Shown piece by piece: positions 34,018 to 43,194 of a stretch of 64,000 nt of DNA. A model generated the notes under the pieces. It saw only the letters and a list, made by a program, of their open reading frames with translations, made no database searches and was not told where the DNA came from. A program made the translations under genes and the position numbers. Position 1 is the stretch's first letter; the number at the start of each line of letters is the position of its first letter. Source of the stretch: Methylotenera_A sp031417915 (GTDB lineage Bacteria; Pseudomonadota; Gammaproteobacteria; Burkholderiales; Methylophilaceae); contig JANOWN010000037.1 of assembly GCA_031417915.1 (NCBI GenBank), forward strand, positions 4,793 to 68,792. The letters run 5' to 3'.

Positions 34018-35346
34018 CTAGCTAAGTCGAGCGGAATCACGTGATACAGCCCTTTTCCCATAATGCGTTTCTACCATCACGCCAATTTCTTTTAAAAATG
34101 GCGTTGGCAAAACGCCACCCGCACACACGATTATTGCCCCATTTGGAAGTTCTACAATCGATTTATCAGCCAACTCAATTTTTACCGTATCCACACCTAT
34201 TTCTTTGACGCTGGATTTGAGTTGAACTGTGAGTCTTTTTGCAGTTTCTGCCTCTTGCAATCGATCACGATTTTTAGGTTTTACGCGACCAAAAGCCTCG
34301 CTACGATAAGAAAGAGTTACGGTTGTACCTGGTTGTTCGGCTATTGAAATTGCGGCTTCCAAAGCGCTGTCGCCGCCACCCACCACTAGAACATGCATGT
34401 TGCGATATTGCTCTGGGTCGGTCAGCCTATAAACGACTTTAGCTTGATCTTCCCCAGCCACATCTAGCTTGCGAGGTGTGCCCATGCGGCCGATAGCAAG
34501 CAGGATATTGGCTGTTTGGTAGATGGTTTTAGAGGTTTTGACTTCAAAGCCTTTGTTTGTCTTGGTGACAGTTTCCATGCGTTCGTTAAAATTAATTTTA
34601 AACGGGTGTTCTTTGAGTACTCGATTCCAGAATCCGAGCAGCTCTTCTTTGCTAATATCGTACATTTCCACTTTGCCAACAATCGGCAATACCACGGGCT
34701 GGGTCATGGCGATTTTGTTGCGCGGGTATTTGTAAATGGCGCCACCTAGCGAGTCCTCTTGTTCTATGGTGATGCTCTTAAGTTTCTTTTCTTTGGCGGC
34801 AAGTGAGGCCGAAAGTCCCGCCGGCCCTGCCCCTATAATGACAACATCGTATTCATTGCCATCATTCTTTTTTTGTGTGATGGAGTCAATCGCTTGCTTG
34901 CCTTGCTCTGCGGTCTTGCGGATTAAGCCCATGCCACCAAGTTCGCCAGCGATAAAGATATTATCAACATTGGTTTCAAAAGAGGGCTTAACAAGCGGAA
35001 TGTCCATGCCACGTTTTTCAGTACCGAATACTAATTCTATAGCATCAACGGGACACGCCGTTAAACAAGCGCCATGGCCAATGCAATGTACTGGGTCTGT
35101 CAACACTGCCTTGCCGCCAATAATGCTTAGTGCTTTTTCTGGGCAGGCTTTCACACAAGCACCAGAACCACAGCAAAGACTAAGGTTAATGACGGGGTGT
35201 ATTGAAGCAGGCTCAGTCAACCCTGCCTCTTTTGCCTCATTCCAGCGATCTTTACCGCGTCGATTAATTTTCTTTTTACGAGTAATGTAAATCGCTATGA
35301 TGAGCAGTATGGGCGTAAGATAGATGAGTAAGCTTATATTTTGCAT
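34018..35346 (-). CDS. FAD-dependent oxidoreductase with N-terminal membrane anchor and ferredoxin domain
   Basis: A 442-residue protein in three parts. There is an N-terminal transmembrane helix (about 5-23), a two-cluster ferredoxin-like domain (about 50-115) and a thioredoxin-reductase-like FAD/NAD(P) domain (about 165-430, with VVIIGAGPAGLSAS and VLVVGGGDSALEAA). The two cluster motifs read CCGSGACVKACP and CIGHGACLTACP. The second Cys of the usual CxxCxxCxxxCP is Ser or His, so cluster ligation must be unusual. It is divergent from the cytochrome operon and probably moves electrons between NAD(P)H and that system. Confidence 0.85.
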   Translation of the reverse strand: MQNISLLIYLTPILLIIAIYITRKKKINRRGKDRWNEAKEAGLTEPASIHPVINLSLCCGSGACVKACPEKALSIIGGKAVLTDPVHCIGHGACLTACPVDAIELVFGTEKRGMDIPLVKPSFETNVDNIFIAGELGGMGLIRKTAEQGKQAIDSITQKKNDGNEYDVVIIGAGPAGLSASLAAKEKKLKSITIEQEDSLGGAIYKYPRNKIAMTQPVVLPIVGKVEMYDISKEELLGFWNRVLKEHPFKINFNERMETVTKTNKGFEVKTSKTIYQTANILLAIGRMGTPRKLDVAGEDQAKVVYRLTDPEQYRNMHVLVVGGGDSALEAAISIAEQPGTTVTLSYRSEAFGRVKPKNRDRLQEAETAKRLTVQLKSSVKEIGVDTVKIELADKSIVELPNGAIIVCAGGVLPTPFLKEIGVMVETHYGKRAVSRDSARLS

Positions 35347-35461
35347 GGTTTATTTTGCATGGTTGCTTTGGTTGAGAGTTAATATTCAATCTTGTAGTTC
35401 ATAAAATAATTATTTCAGCCTGCTCAATATACTATACTATTCACAGAAATGACGCAAAATA

Positions 35462-35479
35462 TGTGAGAAAATTACACAC
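35462..35479 (-). promoter_or_regulatory. Dyad-like motif between oxidoreductase and cytochrome operon, copy 1
   Basis: TGTGAGAAAATTACACAC lies in the 165-bp divergent region, about 33 bp before the membrane cytochrome start. Its reverse complement GTGTGTAATTTTCTCACA matches 15 of 18 positions of the sequence at 38488-38505 in front of the giant cytochrome. It resembles a CRP/FNR-type dyad loosely. It is a candidate operator shared by the two units. Confidence 0.45.
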
Positions 35480-35511
35480 GTAAAATTTTATCAAGGTCTG
35501 TTATTTCGACA

Positions 35512-36378
35512 ATGAATGCAAAAGTAAATTCACAAGAACCTTCGCAAGCGCATGCATGGTTAGGCAAGTTTGGCCATTTTCTAAATCGGCTAACAATGTG
35601 GTTGCTGCTAATTGCGCTGGTGTGTTTGGCCTGGATAGTCGCCCACGGCAATTACTATAAACCTGGTGAAGGCCTAGGTTATAACCTAGGTTTGGCAGGC
35701 GGCTTAATGATGCTCACCTTGCTGTTATATTCTGCGCGTAAACACCTCGCCTTTATGCAGCCTTTGGGTAAACTCAAGTATTGGTTTCGTATCCACATGA
35801 TACTTGGCGTGCTTGGGCCGATACTCGTTTTGTTTCATACCACTTTTCATTTAGGCTCCATGAACGCGACCATCGCTTTTTATTGCATGCTATTGGTTGC
35901 AGGTAGTGGTTTGATTGGTAGGCTTGTATATACCCGTATTCACAAGGGGTTGTATGGTAGCCGATCTACATTGAGCGAGGCACATGAAGATTTGGCGGGG
36001 AGCAAGGGAAACGTAAAGTCGAAATTACATTTTTTCCCCCAAGTTGAAAATAATATTAAAAAGTTCGAACATGAGGCTTTGGAAAAAAAACGTGGATTTT
36101 TAGCTGGAGTTTGGTTTTTTTTCAGCTTTGATGTACGCCGCATGCTACTTGCTTGGCGCTGCAAGCGTTATATACACTTGCAGCTAGGCGCTAGCATGCT
36201 CGATGTGGCGGGCGAAGCGTCCGATTTGGTCAATCAATATTTAAAGCAAATTCAAACAGTGGCACAATTTAAGAAGTGTGAACAAATCTTTTCAGCTTGG
36301 CACGTGCTACATATTCCGTTGATGTATATGATGGTAGCTACTGCGATATTTCATGTTATTTGGGTGCATATGTACTAA
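35512..36378 (+). CDS. Membrane cytochrome b-like protein (ferric-reductase/b561-like)
   Basis: A 288-residue protein with about five to six transmembrane helices (near 30-48, 58-75, 95-112, 120-137 and 260-285). Histidines inside or at the ends of the helices (FRIHMILG, LFHTTFHLG, SAWHVLHIPLM and FHVIWVH) could ligate two b hemes. A hydrophilic cytoplasmic-type loop (about 145-200) separates the last helices. Heme binding is an inference. It starts the operon with the 27-heme cytochrome, whose ATG lies 7 bp past its stop, and would logically pass electrons across the inner membrane. Confidence 0.7.
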   Translation: MNAKVNSQEPSQAHAWLGKFGHFLNRLTMWLLLIALVCLAWIVAHGNYYKPGEGLGYNLGLAGGLMMLTLLLYSARKHLAFMQPLGKLKYWFRIHMILGVLGPILVLFHTTFHLGSMNATIAFYCMLLVAGSGLIGRLVYTRIHKGLYGSRSTLSEAHEDLAGSKGNVKSKLHFFPQVENNIKKFEHEALEKKRGFLAGVWFFFSFDVRRMLLAWRCKRYIHLQLGASMLDVAGEASDLVNQYLKQIQTVAQFKKCEQIFSAWHVLHIPLMYMMVATAIFHVIWVHMY

Positions 36379-36384
36379 ATTTAG

Positions 36385-38361
36385 ATGCTACGTTTCCTCA
36401 ATCTTTTTATTCTTTCATTCTTCCTGTCATTCAATGTTGGCGCGGATACGCTTGAAAGCGTGATGATGCCTGGTAAGGTCATTCAAGGTCATGCCAAATG
36501 GGAGGACACCTGCCTAAAATGTCATAAAAAGTTTGATAAAGAGGGTCAAAACCAGCTCTGTAAAGACTGCCATAAAGACATTAATAAAGATGTTGCGCAG
36601 AAAAAAGGTTACCACGGCAAGATGCAGCAAGGCAAAAAATGCTCCGAATGCCATACCGAGCATAAGGGGCGCGGCGCAATAGTCGTTATTCTGGATGAAA
36701 AAATCTTTAAACATAATCTGACCGATTATGAGTTAAAAGGCGGTCATTTAAACGAAAAAGTACAGTGTAAAGATTGCCACAAACCAAAAATCAAATGGCG
36801 CGATGCGCCAGGTACTTGTATTGGCTGCCATAAAAAGGATGATGAACATAAGGGCTCACTGGGCGATAAGTGTGTGGATTGCCACGTGGAGAAGGATTGG
36901 AAAGAGATTAAGTTTGATCACGATAAAAGTGATTTTAAGCTGCGTGGTGCGCATGCTGAAACCAAGGTGATGTGTAAGGATTGTCATAAAGACGATAAGT
37001 TTAAAGAAACGCCGAACGAGTGCTACGCTTGCCACAAGAAAGACGACGATCACAAGGGAGTTTTCGGCCAGAAATGCGGCGATTGCCATACCGATAAAGA
37101 TTGGAAAACCACCACATTCGACCATACCAAGGATGGCCATTTCGCCTTGCTAGGCAAGCACGATAGCGCCAAATGCGCCAGTTGTCATAAGTCAGCTGGG
37201 CAAAAATTACCGCTAACTTGTATCGGCTGTCACCGCAATGACGATAAACACAAAGGCTCGCTAGGTGAGAAGTGCGGAGATTGTCACAACGAGCGCAGTT
37301 GGACCAGTACGGGGGAGTTTAATCATGATAAAGATACCAAGTTTCCTCTGAAAGATAAGCACAAAACAGCCAAATGCGAGGCTTGCCACACCACGGGTGC
37401 TAAGTATGAAAAACTACCGCTTGATTGTTACTCATGTCACAAAAAAGACGATGTGCATAAAGGCAAGTTTGGCGAGAAGTGTGAAGAATGTCACAATGCC
37501 AAGGATTGGAAAAAAGATACTTTCGATCACGACAAAACTAAGTTCCCACTCAGAGGCAAGCATAAGCCAGCCAAGTGTGAGAGTTGTCACAAAAGCGGGC
37601 TAGAGGAAAAACTTAAAACGGGTTGTAACGACTGTCACCAAAAAGACGATAAACATAAAGGCGTATTCGGTGCGAGTTGCGAGAAGTGTCATAACGACGA
37701 TGACTGGAAAAAAACCAGTAGTTTCGATCACACCAAAGATACGAAATATCCATTAAAAGGTAAGCACATTAAAACCAAGTGCGAGGCTTGCCACAAGCCG
37801 CCGCCAGCGCCGCCTAAGCTGTTGCCTACGGCTACGTGCTTCTCTTGCCATGAGCGCGATGACGTGCACAAAGGCTCCGAAGGTAAGAAGTGCGAAGATT
37901 GTCACACTGAAGCGACTTGGAAAGTGAAAGACTTTGACCATAATAAAACTAAGTTCCCTTTGCTTGGCAAACATGGCCCAGTAGAGTGTAGTAAGTGCCA
38001 CTTGACTGGAAAATTTAAAGAGGCCAAGTCGGATTGCTATTCTTGCCATACGAAAGATGACGTACATAAGAAAAAACTAGGCACGCTGTGCGAGGACTGC
38101 CACAACGCTAGAGATTGGGCGGTATGGGACTTTAATCATGACACGCGTACCAAGTACAAGCTTGATGGGGCACACAAAAAAGTGGACTGCTTGGATTGTC
38201 ATAGAATTGCTTTTGTTGGCAAGGTAAAACAAAGCACGACATGTTATAGCTGCCACTCCAGTGATGATGTGCACGGAGGTAGCTTTGGCCCGCAATGTGA
38301 CCGATGCCATGTCACCACAAATTTCAGAGACATCAAGGTGAATGCGGGTGTGGGAAGGTAA
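36385..38361 (+). CDS. 27-heme periplasmic c-type cytochrome with triheme repeats
   Basis: A 658-residue protein with a signal peptide (about 1-20, ending NVGA) and, by my count, 27 CXXCH motifs. From about residue 110 the chain is built of units of about 60-65 residues. Each has three CXXCH motifs and the pattern CHKKDD-H-KG-FG-KC--CH--KDW---FDH-KTKFPL-GKH--AKC. The extra histidines (DDxHKG, FDHxKT, GKH) are suited to be distal heme ligands. Triheme units in tandem recall Geobacter c7-type multidomain cytochromes, some of which also have 27 hemes. There is no lipobox. It probably carries electrons across the periplasm. Confidence 0.9.
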   Translation: MLRFLNLFILSFFLSFNVGADTLESVMMPGKVIQGHAKWEDTCLKCHKKFDKEGQNQLCKDCHKDINKDVAQKKGYHGKMQQGKKCSECHTEHKGRGAIVVILDEKIFKHNLTDYELKGGHLNEKVQCKDCHKPKIKWRDAPGTCIGCHKKDDEHKGSLGDKCVDCHVEKDWKEIKFDHDKSDFKLRGAHAETKVMCKDCHKDDKFKETPNECYACHKKDDDHKGVFGQKCGDCHTDKDWKTTTFDHTKDGHFALLGKHDSAKCASCHKSAGQKLPLTCIGCHRNDDKHKGSLGEKCGDCHNERSWTSTGEFNHDKDTKFPLKDKHKTAKCEACHTTGAKYEKLPLDCYSCHKKDDVHKGKFGEKCEECHNAKDWKKDTFDHDKTKFPLRGKHKPAKCESCHKSGLEEKLKTGCNDCHQKDDKHKGVFGASCEKCHNDDDWKKTSSFDHTKDTKYPLKGKHIKTKCEACHKPPPAPPKLLPTATCFSCHERDDVHKGSEGKKCEDCHTEATWKVKDFDHNKTKFPLLGKHGPVECSKCHLTGKFKEAKSDCYSCHTKDDVHKKKLGTLCEDCHNARDWAVWDFNHDTRTKYKLDGAHKKVDCLDCHRIAFVGKVKQSTTCYSCHSSDDVHGGSFGPQCDRCHVTTNFRDIKVNAGVGR

Positions 38362-38487
38362 AAATTGCTGCGGCGACTACCGCTTTAAAAGGGCATATAT
38401 AACTTTTAGTCCAATTTTTTAAAATCTATATACTTTTTTATAAAAATGTTTGACGCATAATTATTTCCCACTTATTATCAGTCCACT

Positions 38488-38505
38488 GTGTATAAATTTC
38501 CCACA
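38488..38505 (+). promoter_or_regulatory. Dyad-like motif upstream of giant cytochrome, copy 2
   Basis: GTGTATAAATTTCCCACA, 75 bp upstream of the preferred TTG start, matches the inverted motif at 35462-35479 at 15 of 18 positions. A weaker third copy (TGTGAGAAGTGCGAACAC, 38526-38543) lies just downstream. That copy would be inside the coding region if the GTG at 38527 were the start. Confidence 0.45.
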
Positions 38506-38562
38506 ATTAAATGTATGTTGTGATGTGTGAGAAGTGCGAACACTTTTTGCTTAGGGATTAAC

Positions 38563-41500
38563 TTGCAATTTAGTTGGAAGCAGATAACAGCACTATTTTT
38601 AGCCTGTTGCTTAGCCCTTATGATGGCAAGTGCGGCTACTGCTGCCACAAAAACCGTTAAAGGTGGCTTCAAGTTTGATCACACAAAGACTGGTTTCCCA
38701 CTAGTAGGTCAGCATGCCACGGCAAGGTGCGAAACCTGCCACATCAACGGCATATTTAAAGGCACACCAAAACAATGTTCGGGCTGTCATATTAATGGCA
38801 ACCGCATGAATGCCTCTGCTAAGCCAGCTGGTCACATGCCGACAAATGATAAATGCGAAACATGTCACTTAGCAGCTGCATGGAAACCTGCGAAAATGAG
38901 CCATATTGGCGTTATGCTAGGCCAATCGTGTGCAAGTTGTCATAATGGCACCTCAGCAGTTGGTAAACCAGCAAACCATATTGCAACGACAGCCGATTGC
39001 GGCACTTGCCACAAAAATAACGCTTGGACGCCAGCCAAAGGTTTTAACCATCTGGATAGTTCTGGCAAGGCTATAACAAGCGGGTGTGCCAGCTGCCACA
39101 ACAACACGACGGCAAAAGGTAAATCGTCCAGCCATATTCCAACAACTGCCACATGCGAAACTTGCCATAGTTCTACAGCCTCGTTTGTTGGCAGCGCTAA
39201 GTTTGACCATGCAGGCATCACTACTGGTTGCGCCAGCTGCCATAACGGTAAATCTGCTAAGGGCAAATCAGCTACTCATATTACAACCACTGCAAGTTGC
39301 GAAACTTGCCATACTTCTACAGCAAGTTTCTTAGGCGCAAAATTCGACCACAATGGCGTCACTACTGGCTGCGTTAGTTGCCATAATGGTAAAGCCGCGA
39401 AGGGTAAATCTGCCACGCACATTACCACCGCATCAGCTTGCGAGATCTGCCATACTACTGCAGCTTTCAAGCCTGCCACCATGAACCATACTGGCATTAC
39501 CAAAGGTTGTGCGAGTTGCCATAACGGTACCGCAGCCAAAGGCAAATCAAGCACACACATTGCCACCACTGCGGCTTGTGAAACTTGCCATACCAGCACC
39601 TCTAGCTTTAAAGGTGGCGCAGCGATGAATCACACTGGCATTACTAAGGGGTGTGTCAATTGCCATAATGGCACTGTAGCCTTGGGTCAGTCTAAGAGCC
39701 ATATTGTCACTGCTACGGCTTGTGAAACTTGCCACAAATCAACTAGTAGCTTTAAAGGTGCGGCGATGAACCACGCAGGCATCACCACTGGTTGCGCCAG
39801 CTGCCATAACGGCACTGCTGCCAAAGGAAAATCGACTACTCACATTGCCACTACCGCTAAATGTGAAACTTGTCATACCAGCACAACTAGCTTTAAAGGC
39901 GCGAAAATGAACCACACTGGCATTACTGCTGGCTGCGCAAGCTGCCATAACGGTAAAACAGCGTTAGGCAAAACTACCACACACATAGCAACAACCGCAG
40001 CTTGCGAAACATGTCATAAATCGACCGCCAGCTTCAAAGGTACGGCGATGAACCATACTGGCGTTACTACTGGTTGTGCGAGCTGCCATAACAACACCGC
40101 TGCATTGGGCAAAGCTGCTACACATATTCCAACCACTAAAGCGTGTGAAACTTGCCACACCAGCACTGCCAGCTTTAAAGGCGCGGTGATGAACCACTCT
40201 GGCATTACCAGTGGCTGTGCAACTTGCCACGGCGGTAACTTCGCTACGGTTAAAGCTAAACCGGCGACTCACATTGCGACTACAGCGGCGTGTGAGACTT
40301 GCCATAAAAACACCACTTCGTTCAAAACTGGCGCGGCCATGAATCACACTGGCATCACGACTGGCTGTGCAGGCTGCCATAACGGTACCGCCGCGCTTGG
40401 CAAGCCAACTACAGGCCACATACCAACTACTAAAGCTTGTGAAACTTGCCATACCAACACCAGCGCCTTTAAGCCAGCAGTGATGAATCACAGCGGCATT
40501 ACGACTGGCTGTGCGACTTGCCATGGCGGTAGTTTCACGACTGTAAAAGCTAAACCAGCGACTCACATTGCGACTACAGCGGCGTGCGAGACTTGCCATA
40601 AAAACACTACTAGCTTCAAAACTGGCGCGGCGATGAACCATACTGGCATCGTGAGTGGCTGTGCGGGCTGTCATAATGGTACTGCTGCGCTTGGAAAACC
40701 AGCCGCCCCTAACCATATACCGACTACAGCGACTTGTGAAACTTGCCATAAATCTACGGTAGCGTTTAAACCAACCGTGATGAACCACACTGGCATTGTG
40801 ACCAACTGTGCGAGCTGCCATGGTGTGACTACTGGCGTGAAAGCTAAATCTGCAGCTCACTTCCCAACCACTGCTAAGTGCGAAACCTGTCATAGCAATA
40901 CAACTGCCTTCGTGCCAGCCACGATGAACCACACTGGCATTACGACTGGCTGTGCGACCTGCCACGGCGGAGCCTTTGCCAATGTGAAAACTAAATCAGC
41001 CAGCCACGTCGCCACGACAGCGGCTTGCGAAACTTGCCATAAATCGACGACAGCGTTTGCGGGTGCGATCTTCAGCCACACTGGTGTTAAAGCAGGCACT
41101 TGTGCGACTTGTCACGGTGTGAGCTCAAAAGGCAAGCCAGCAACGCATATTCCAACAACTTTAAGTTGTGATTCGTGCCATAAAAACACAACATCATTCA
41201 CAGCGCCAACTATGAATCACGTTGGCATCACTACTGGCTGTGCGACCTGTCACGGCGGCAGTTTTGCAAACGTGATGAAGAAACCTGCAACTCATATTGT
41301 GACCAATGCGGCTTGTGAAACTTGCCATAAATCGACTACAACGTTTGCGGGCACCGTATTTAACCACACCGGCGTTAAAGTGGGCACTTGTGCGACTTGT
41401 CACGGCGTTACCTCTAAAGGCAAACCAGCAACGCATATTCCAACCACAGCATCGTGCGACTCATGCCATAAAAACACGACTTCATTCACAGCGCCAACCA

Positions 41501-43071
41501 TGAACCATACTGGTATTACTACTGGTTGTGCGACCTGCCACGGCGGTAGTTTCGCTAATGTGATGAAGAAACCTGCGACACATATTGTGACCAGTGCGGC
41601 TTGTGAAACTTGCCATAAATCGACTACAACGTTTGCGGGCACCGTATTTAACCACACGGGTGTTGCGGTAGGTTCTTGTGCGACTTGTCACGGCAAAACT
41701 TCAACAGGCAAACCTGCAACGCATATTCCAACCACCGCTTCTTGCGATTCGTGTCATCGCACTACTGGATTCTTGCCTGCGACTATGAACCATAGTGGCA
41801 TCACCACTGGCTGCGCGACTTGCCACGGCGGCACTTATGCCAATGTGATGAAGAAACCTGCGACACACATCACCACCAGTGCAGCCTGTGAAACATGCCA
41901 CAAATCGACAACCAGTTTCTTAGGCGGAGCCGCGATGAACCATACTGGCATCACGACTGGCTGCGCGACTTGTCATAACGGAACCAAAGCACTAGGAAAA
42001 CCAGCGACGCATATTAGCACCAGCGCTGGCTGTGAAACTTGTCATAAATCAACCACATCGTTTGCTGGCACGGCCATGAATCATACAGGTATTGTATCTG
42101 GCTGCGCGACTTGCCATAACGGTACTAAAGCTAAGGGTAAACCTGCGACACATATTGTGACCAGCGCCGCTTGCGAAACCTGTCATAAATCAACCACATC
42201 GTTTGCGGGTACCGTGTTTAACCACACTGGCGTTGCTCCAGGCTCATGCGCAACTTGTCACGGTAAGACTTCTACAGGTAAACCAGCCAACCACATTACA
42301 ACGACCGCTTCGTGCGATACATGTCACCGTACTACGGCTTGGATTCCAGCCACATTCAGTCATACAGGCATTGTGACTGGCTGTGCAACTTGCCATAACG
42401 GCACAAGTGCCAAAGGTAAAACGCCTACTCACGTTCAAACCAGCATGGGTTGCGAAACTTGCCATAAATCGACCACAACGTTTGCTGGTGCGGCAATGAA
42501 CCACACAGGCATTGTGACTGGCTGTGCAACTTGCCATAACGGTACAACTGCTAAAGGCAAAACACCAACTCATCCTACAACAAGTGCAGGTTGCGAGACT
42601 TGCCATAAATCGACCACCTCATTTGCTGGCGCGAAGTTTAACCATACTGGCATTACGACTGGTTGCGCGACCTGCCATAACGGCACTACTGCCAAGGGCA
42701 AATCAGCCACCCACATTGCTACTACTGCGGCGTGCGAGACTTGTCACAAATCAACGACGTCTTTTGTGGGGGCGGCTTTCAGCCATACTGGCGTGGTTGC
42801 AGGCACTTGCGCAACTTGCCATGGCTCTACTGCGAAAGCTAAGTCTGCAAACCATGTGCCAACCACGGTTTCATGTGACGTTTGTCACAGCAACACAACG
42901 GCATTTAGTAATACTAAGAAACCTAACCATGCACTACTTACGGGTACATGCAAGTCTTGCCATGGGGCTAATTTCCCAGGTGTGAAATCTAAATCTGTGA
43001 CACATGATAAGAAAACGGCAGTCGATTGTAATGATTCTGGCTGTCACAGTACTAGCACGTTTAGTAAATAG
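38563..43071 (+). CDS. Giant repeat-built multiheme cytochrome c (60 CXXCH motifs)
   Basis: About 1502 residues from a TTG start at 38563. That start is chosen because AGGGA lies 6 bp before it and it gives a clean signal peptide (MQFSWKQITALFLACCLA then ATAATK). An in-frame GTG at 38527 has no such support. I count 60 CXXCH motifs plus one CX4CH (CNDSGCH) at the end. The body is a tandem array of units of about 47 residues with two hemes each, of the form CETCHKSTTSFAGxxMNHTGI-TGCATCHNGTxAKGKPATHI. The NHTG and ATHI histidines fit bis-His ligation. It has no lipobox and no enzymatic domain. It is probably an extracytoplasmic electron conduit or storage protein. The family is otherwise unrecognised. 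Confidence 0.88.
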   Translation: MQFSWKQITALFLACCLALMMASAATAATKTVKGGFKFDHTKTGFPLVGQHATARCETCHINGIFKGTPKQCSGCHINGNRMNASAKPAGHMPTNDKCETCHLAAAWKPAKMSHIGVMLGQSCASCHNGTSAVGKPANHIATTADCGTCHKNNAWTPAKGFNHLDSSGKAITSGCASCHNNTTAKGKSSSHIPTTATCETCHSSTASFVGSAKFDHAGITTGCASCHNGKSAKGKSATHITTTASCETCHTSTASFLGAKFDHNGVTTGCVSCHNGKAAKGKSATHITTASACEICHTTAAFKPATMNHTGITKGCASCHNGTAAKGKSSTHIATTAACETCHTSTSSFKGGAAMNHTGITKGCVNCHNGTVALGQSKSHIVTATACETCHKSTSSFKGAAMNHAGITTGCASCHNGTAAKGKSTTHIATTAKCETCHTSTTSFKGAKMNHTGITAGCASCHNGKTALGKTTTHIATTAACETCHKSTASFKGTAMNHTGVTTGCASCHNNTAALGKAATHIPTTKACETCHTSTASFKGAVMNHSGITSGCATCHGGNFATVKAKPATHIATTAACETCHKNTTSFKTGAAMNHTGITTGCAGCHNGTAALGKPTTGHIPTTKACETCHTNTSAFKPAVMNHSGITTGCATCHGGSFTTVKAKPATHIATTAACETCHKNTTSFKTGAAMNHTGIVSGCAGCHNGTAALGKPAAPNHIPTTATCETCHKSTVAFKPTVMNHTGIVTNCASCHGVTTGVKAKSAAHFPTTAKCETCHSNTTAFVPATMNHTGITTGCATCHGGAFANVKTKSASHVATTAACETCHKSTTAFAGAIFSHTGVKAGTCATCHGVSSKGKPATHIPTTLSCDSCHKNTTSFTAPTMNHVGITTGCATCHGGSFANVMKKPATHIVTNAACETCHKSTTTFAGTVFNHTGVKVGTCATCHGVTSKGKPATHIPTTASCDSCHKNTTSFTAPTMNHTGITTGCATCHGGSFANVMKKPATHIVTSAACETCHKSTTTFAGTVFNHTGVAVGSCATCHGKTSTGKPATHIPTTASCDSCHRTTGFLPATMNHSGITTGCATCHGGTYANVMKKPATHITTSAACETCHKSTTSFLGGAAMNHTGITTGCATCHNGTKALGKPATHISTSAGCETCHKSTTSFAGTAMNHTGIVSGCATCHNGTKAKGKPATHIVTSAACETCHKSTTSFAGTVFNHTGVAPGSCATCHGKTSTGKPANHITTTASCDTCHRTTAWIPATFSHTGIVTGCATCHNGTSAKGKTPTHVQTSMGCETCHKSTTTFAGAAMNHTGIVTGCATCHNGTTAKGKTPTHPTTSAGCETCHKSTTSFAGAKFNHTGITTGCATCHNGTTAKGKSATHIATTAACETCHKSTTSFVGAAFSHTGVVAGTCATCHGSTAKAKSANHVPTTVSCDVCHSNTTAFSNTKKPNHALLTGTCKSCHGANFPGVKSKSVTHDKKTAVDCNDSGCHSTSTFSK
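40984..42129 (+). repeat. Long-period internal repeats within the giant cytochrome gene
   Basis: Besides the 141-bp two-heme unit there is a higher-order period of 288 bp (96 residues, four CXXCH). Equivalent GTGAARA-AAACCTGC-type points fall at 40984, 41272, 41560 and 41845. Neighbouring copies, for example from 41285 and from 41573, are nearly identical over roughly 100 bases, pointing to recent internal duplication. Confidence 0.75.
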
Positions 43072-43194
43072 TTAAATATGTTGTAATTATGTTGTTTGGT
43101 TGTAAGTTGAATGGTTTCAGCGGTAAAAAAGTTGCTAAATCGCATTAGATTGATATACTAAGCGCATGAAAACTATAAGATTTGAGGAGTTGTA

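Noticed and set aside
38341..38400. Possible terminator after the 27-heme cytochrome gene
   Set aside because: Only a 4-bp GCGG/CCGC stem is visible with no real T-run; read-through towards the giant cytochrome cannot be excluded.
39964..40965. 333-residue minus-strand reading frame opposite the giant cytochrome
   Set aside because: It is a regular antisense shadow of the CXXCH repeats: its repetitive Ser/Arg/Ala text follows the 141-bp period and has no start signal. The plus-strand cytochrome explains the DNA.
38700..43000. Regular repeats that could suggest a CRISPR array or satellite DNA
   Set aside because: The period is 141 bp and in frame, and every unit encodes CXXCH motifs in one continuous protein, so this is a coding repeat.
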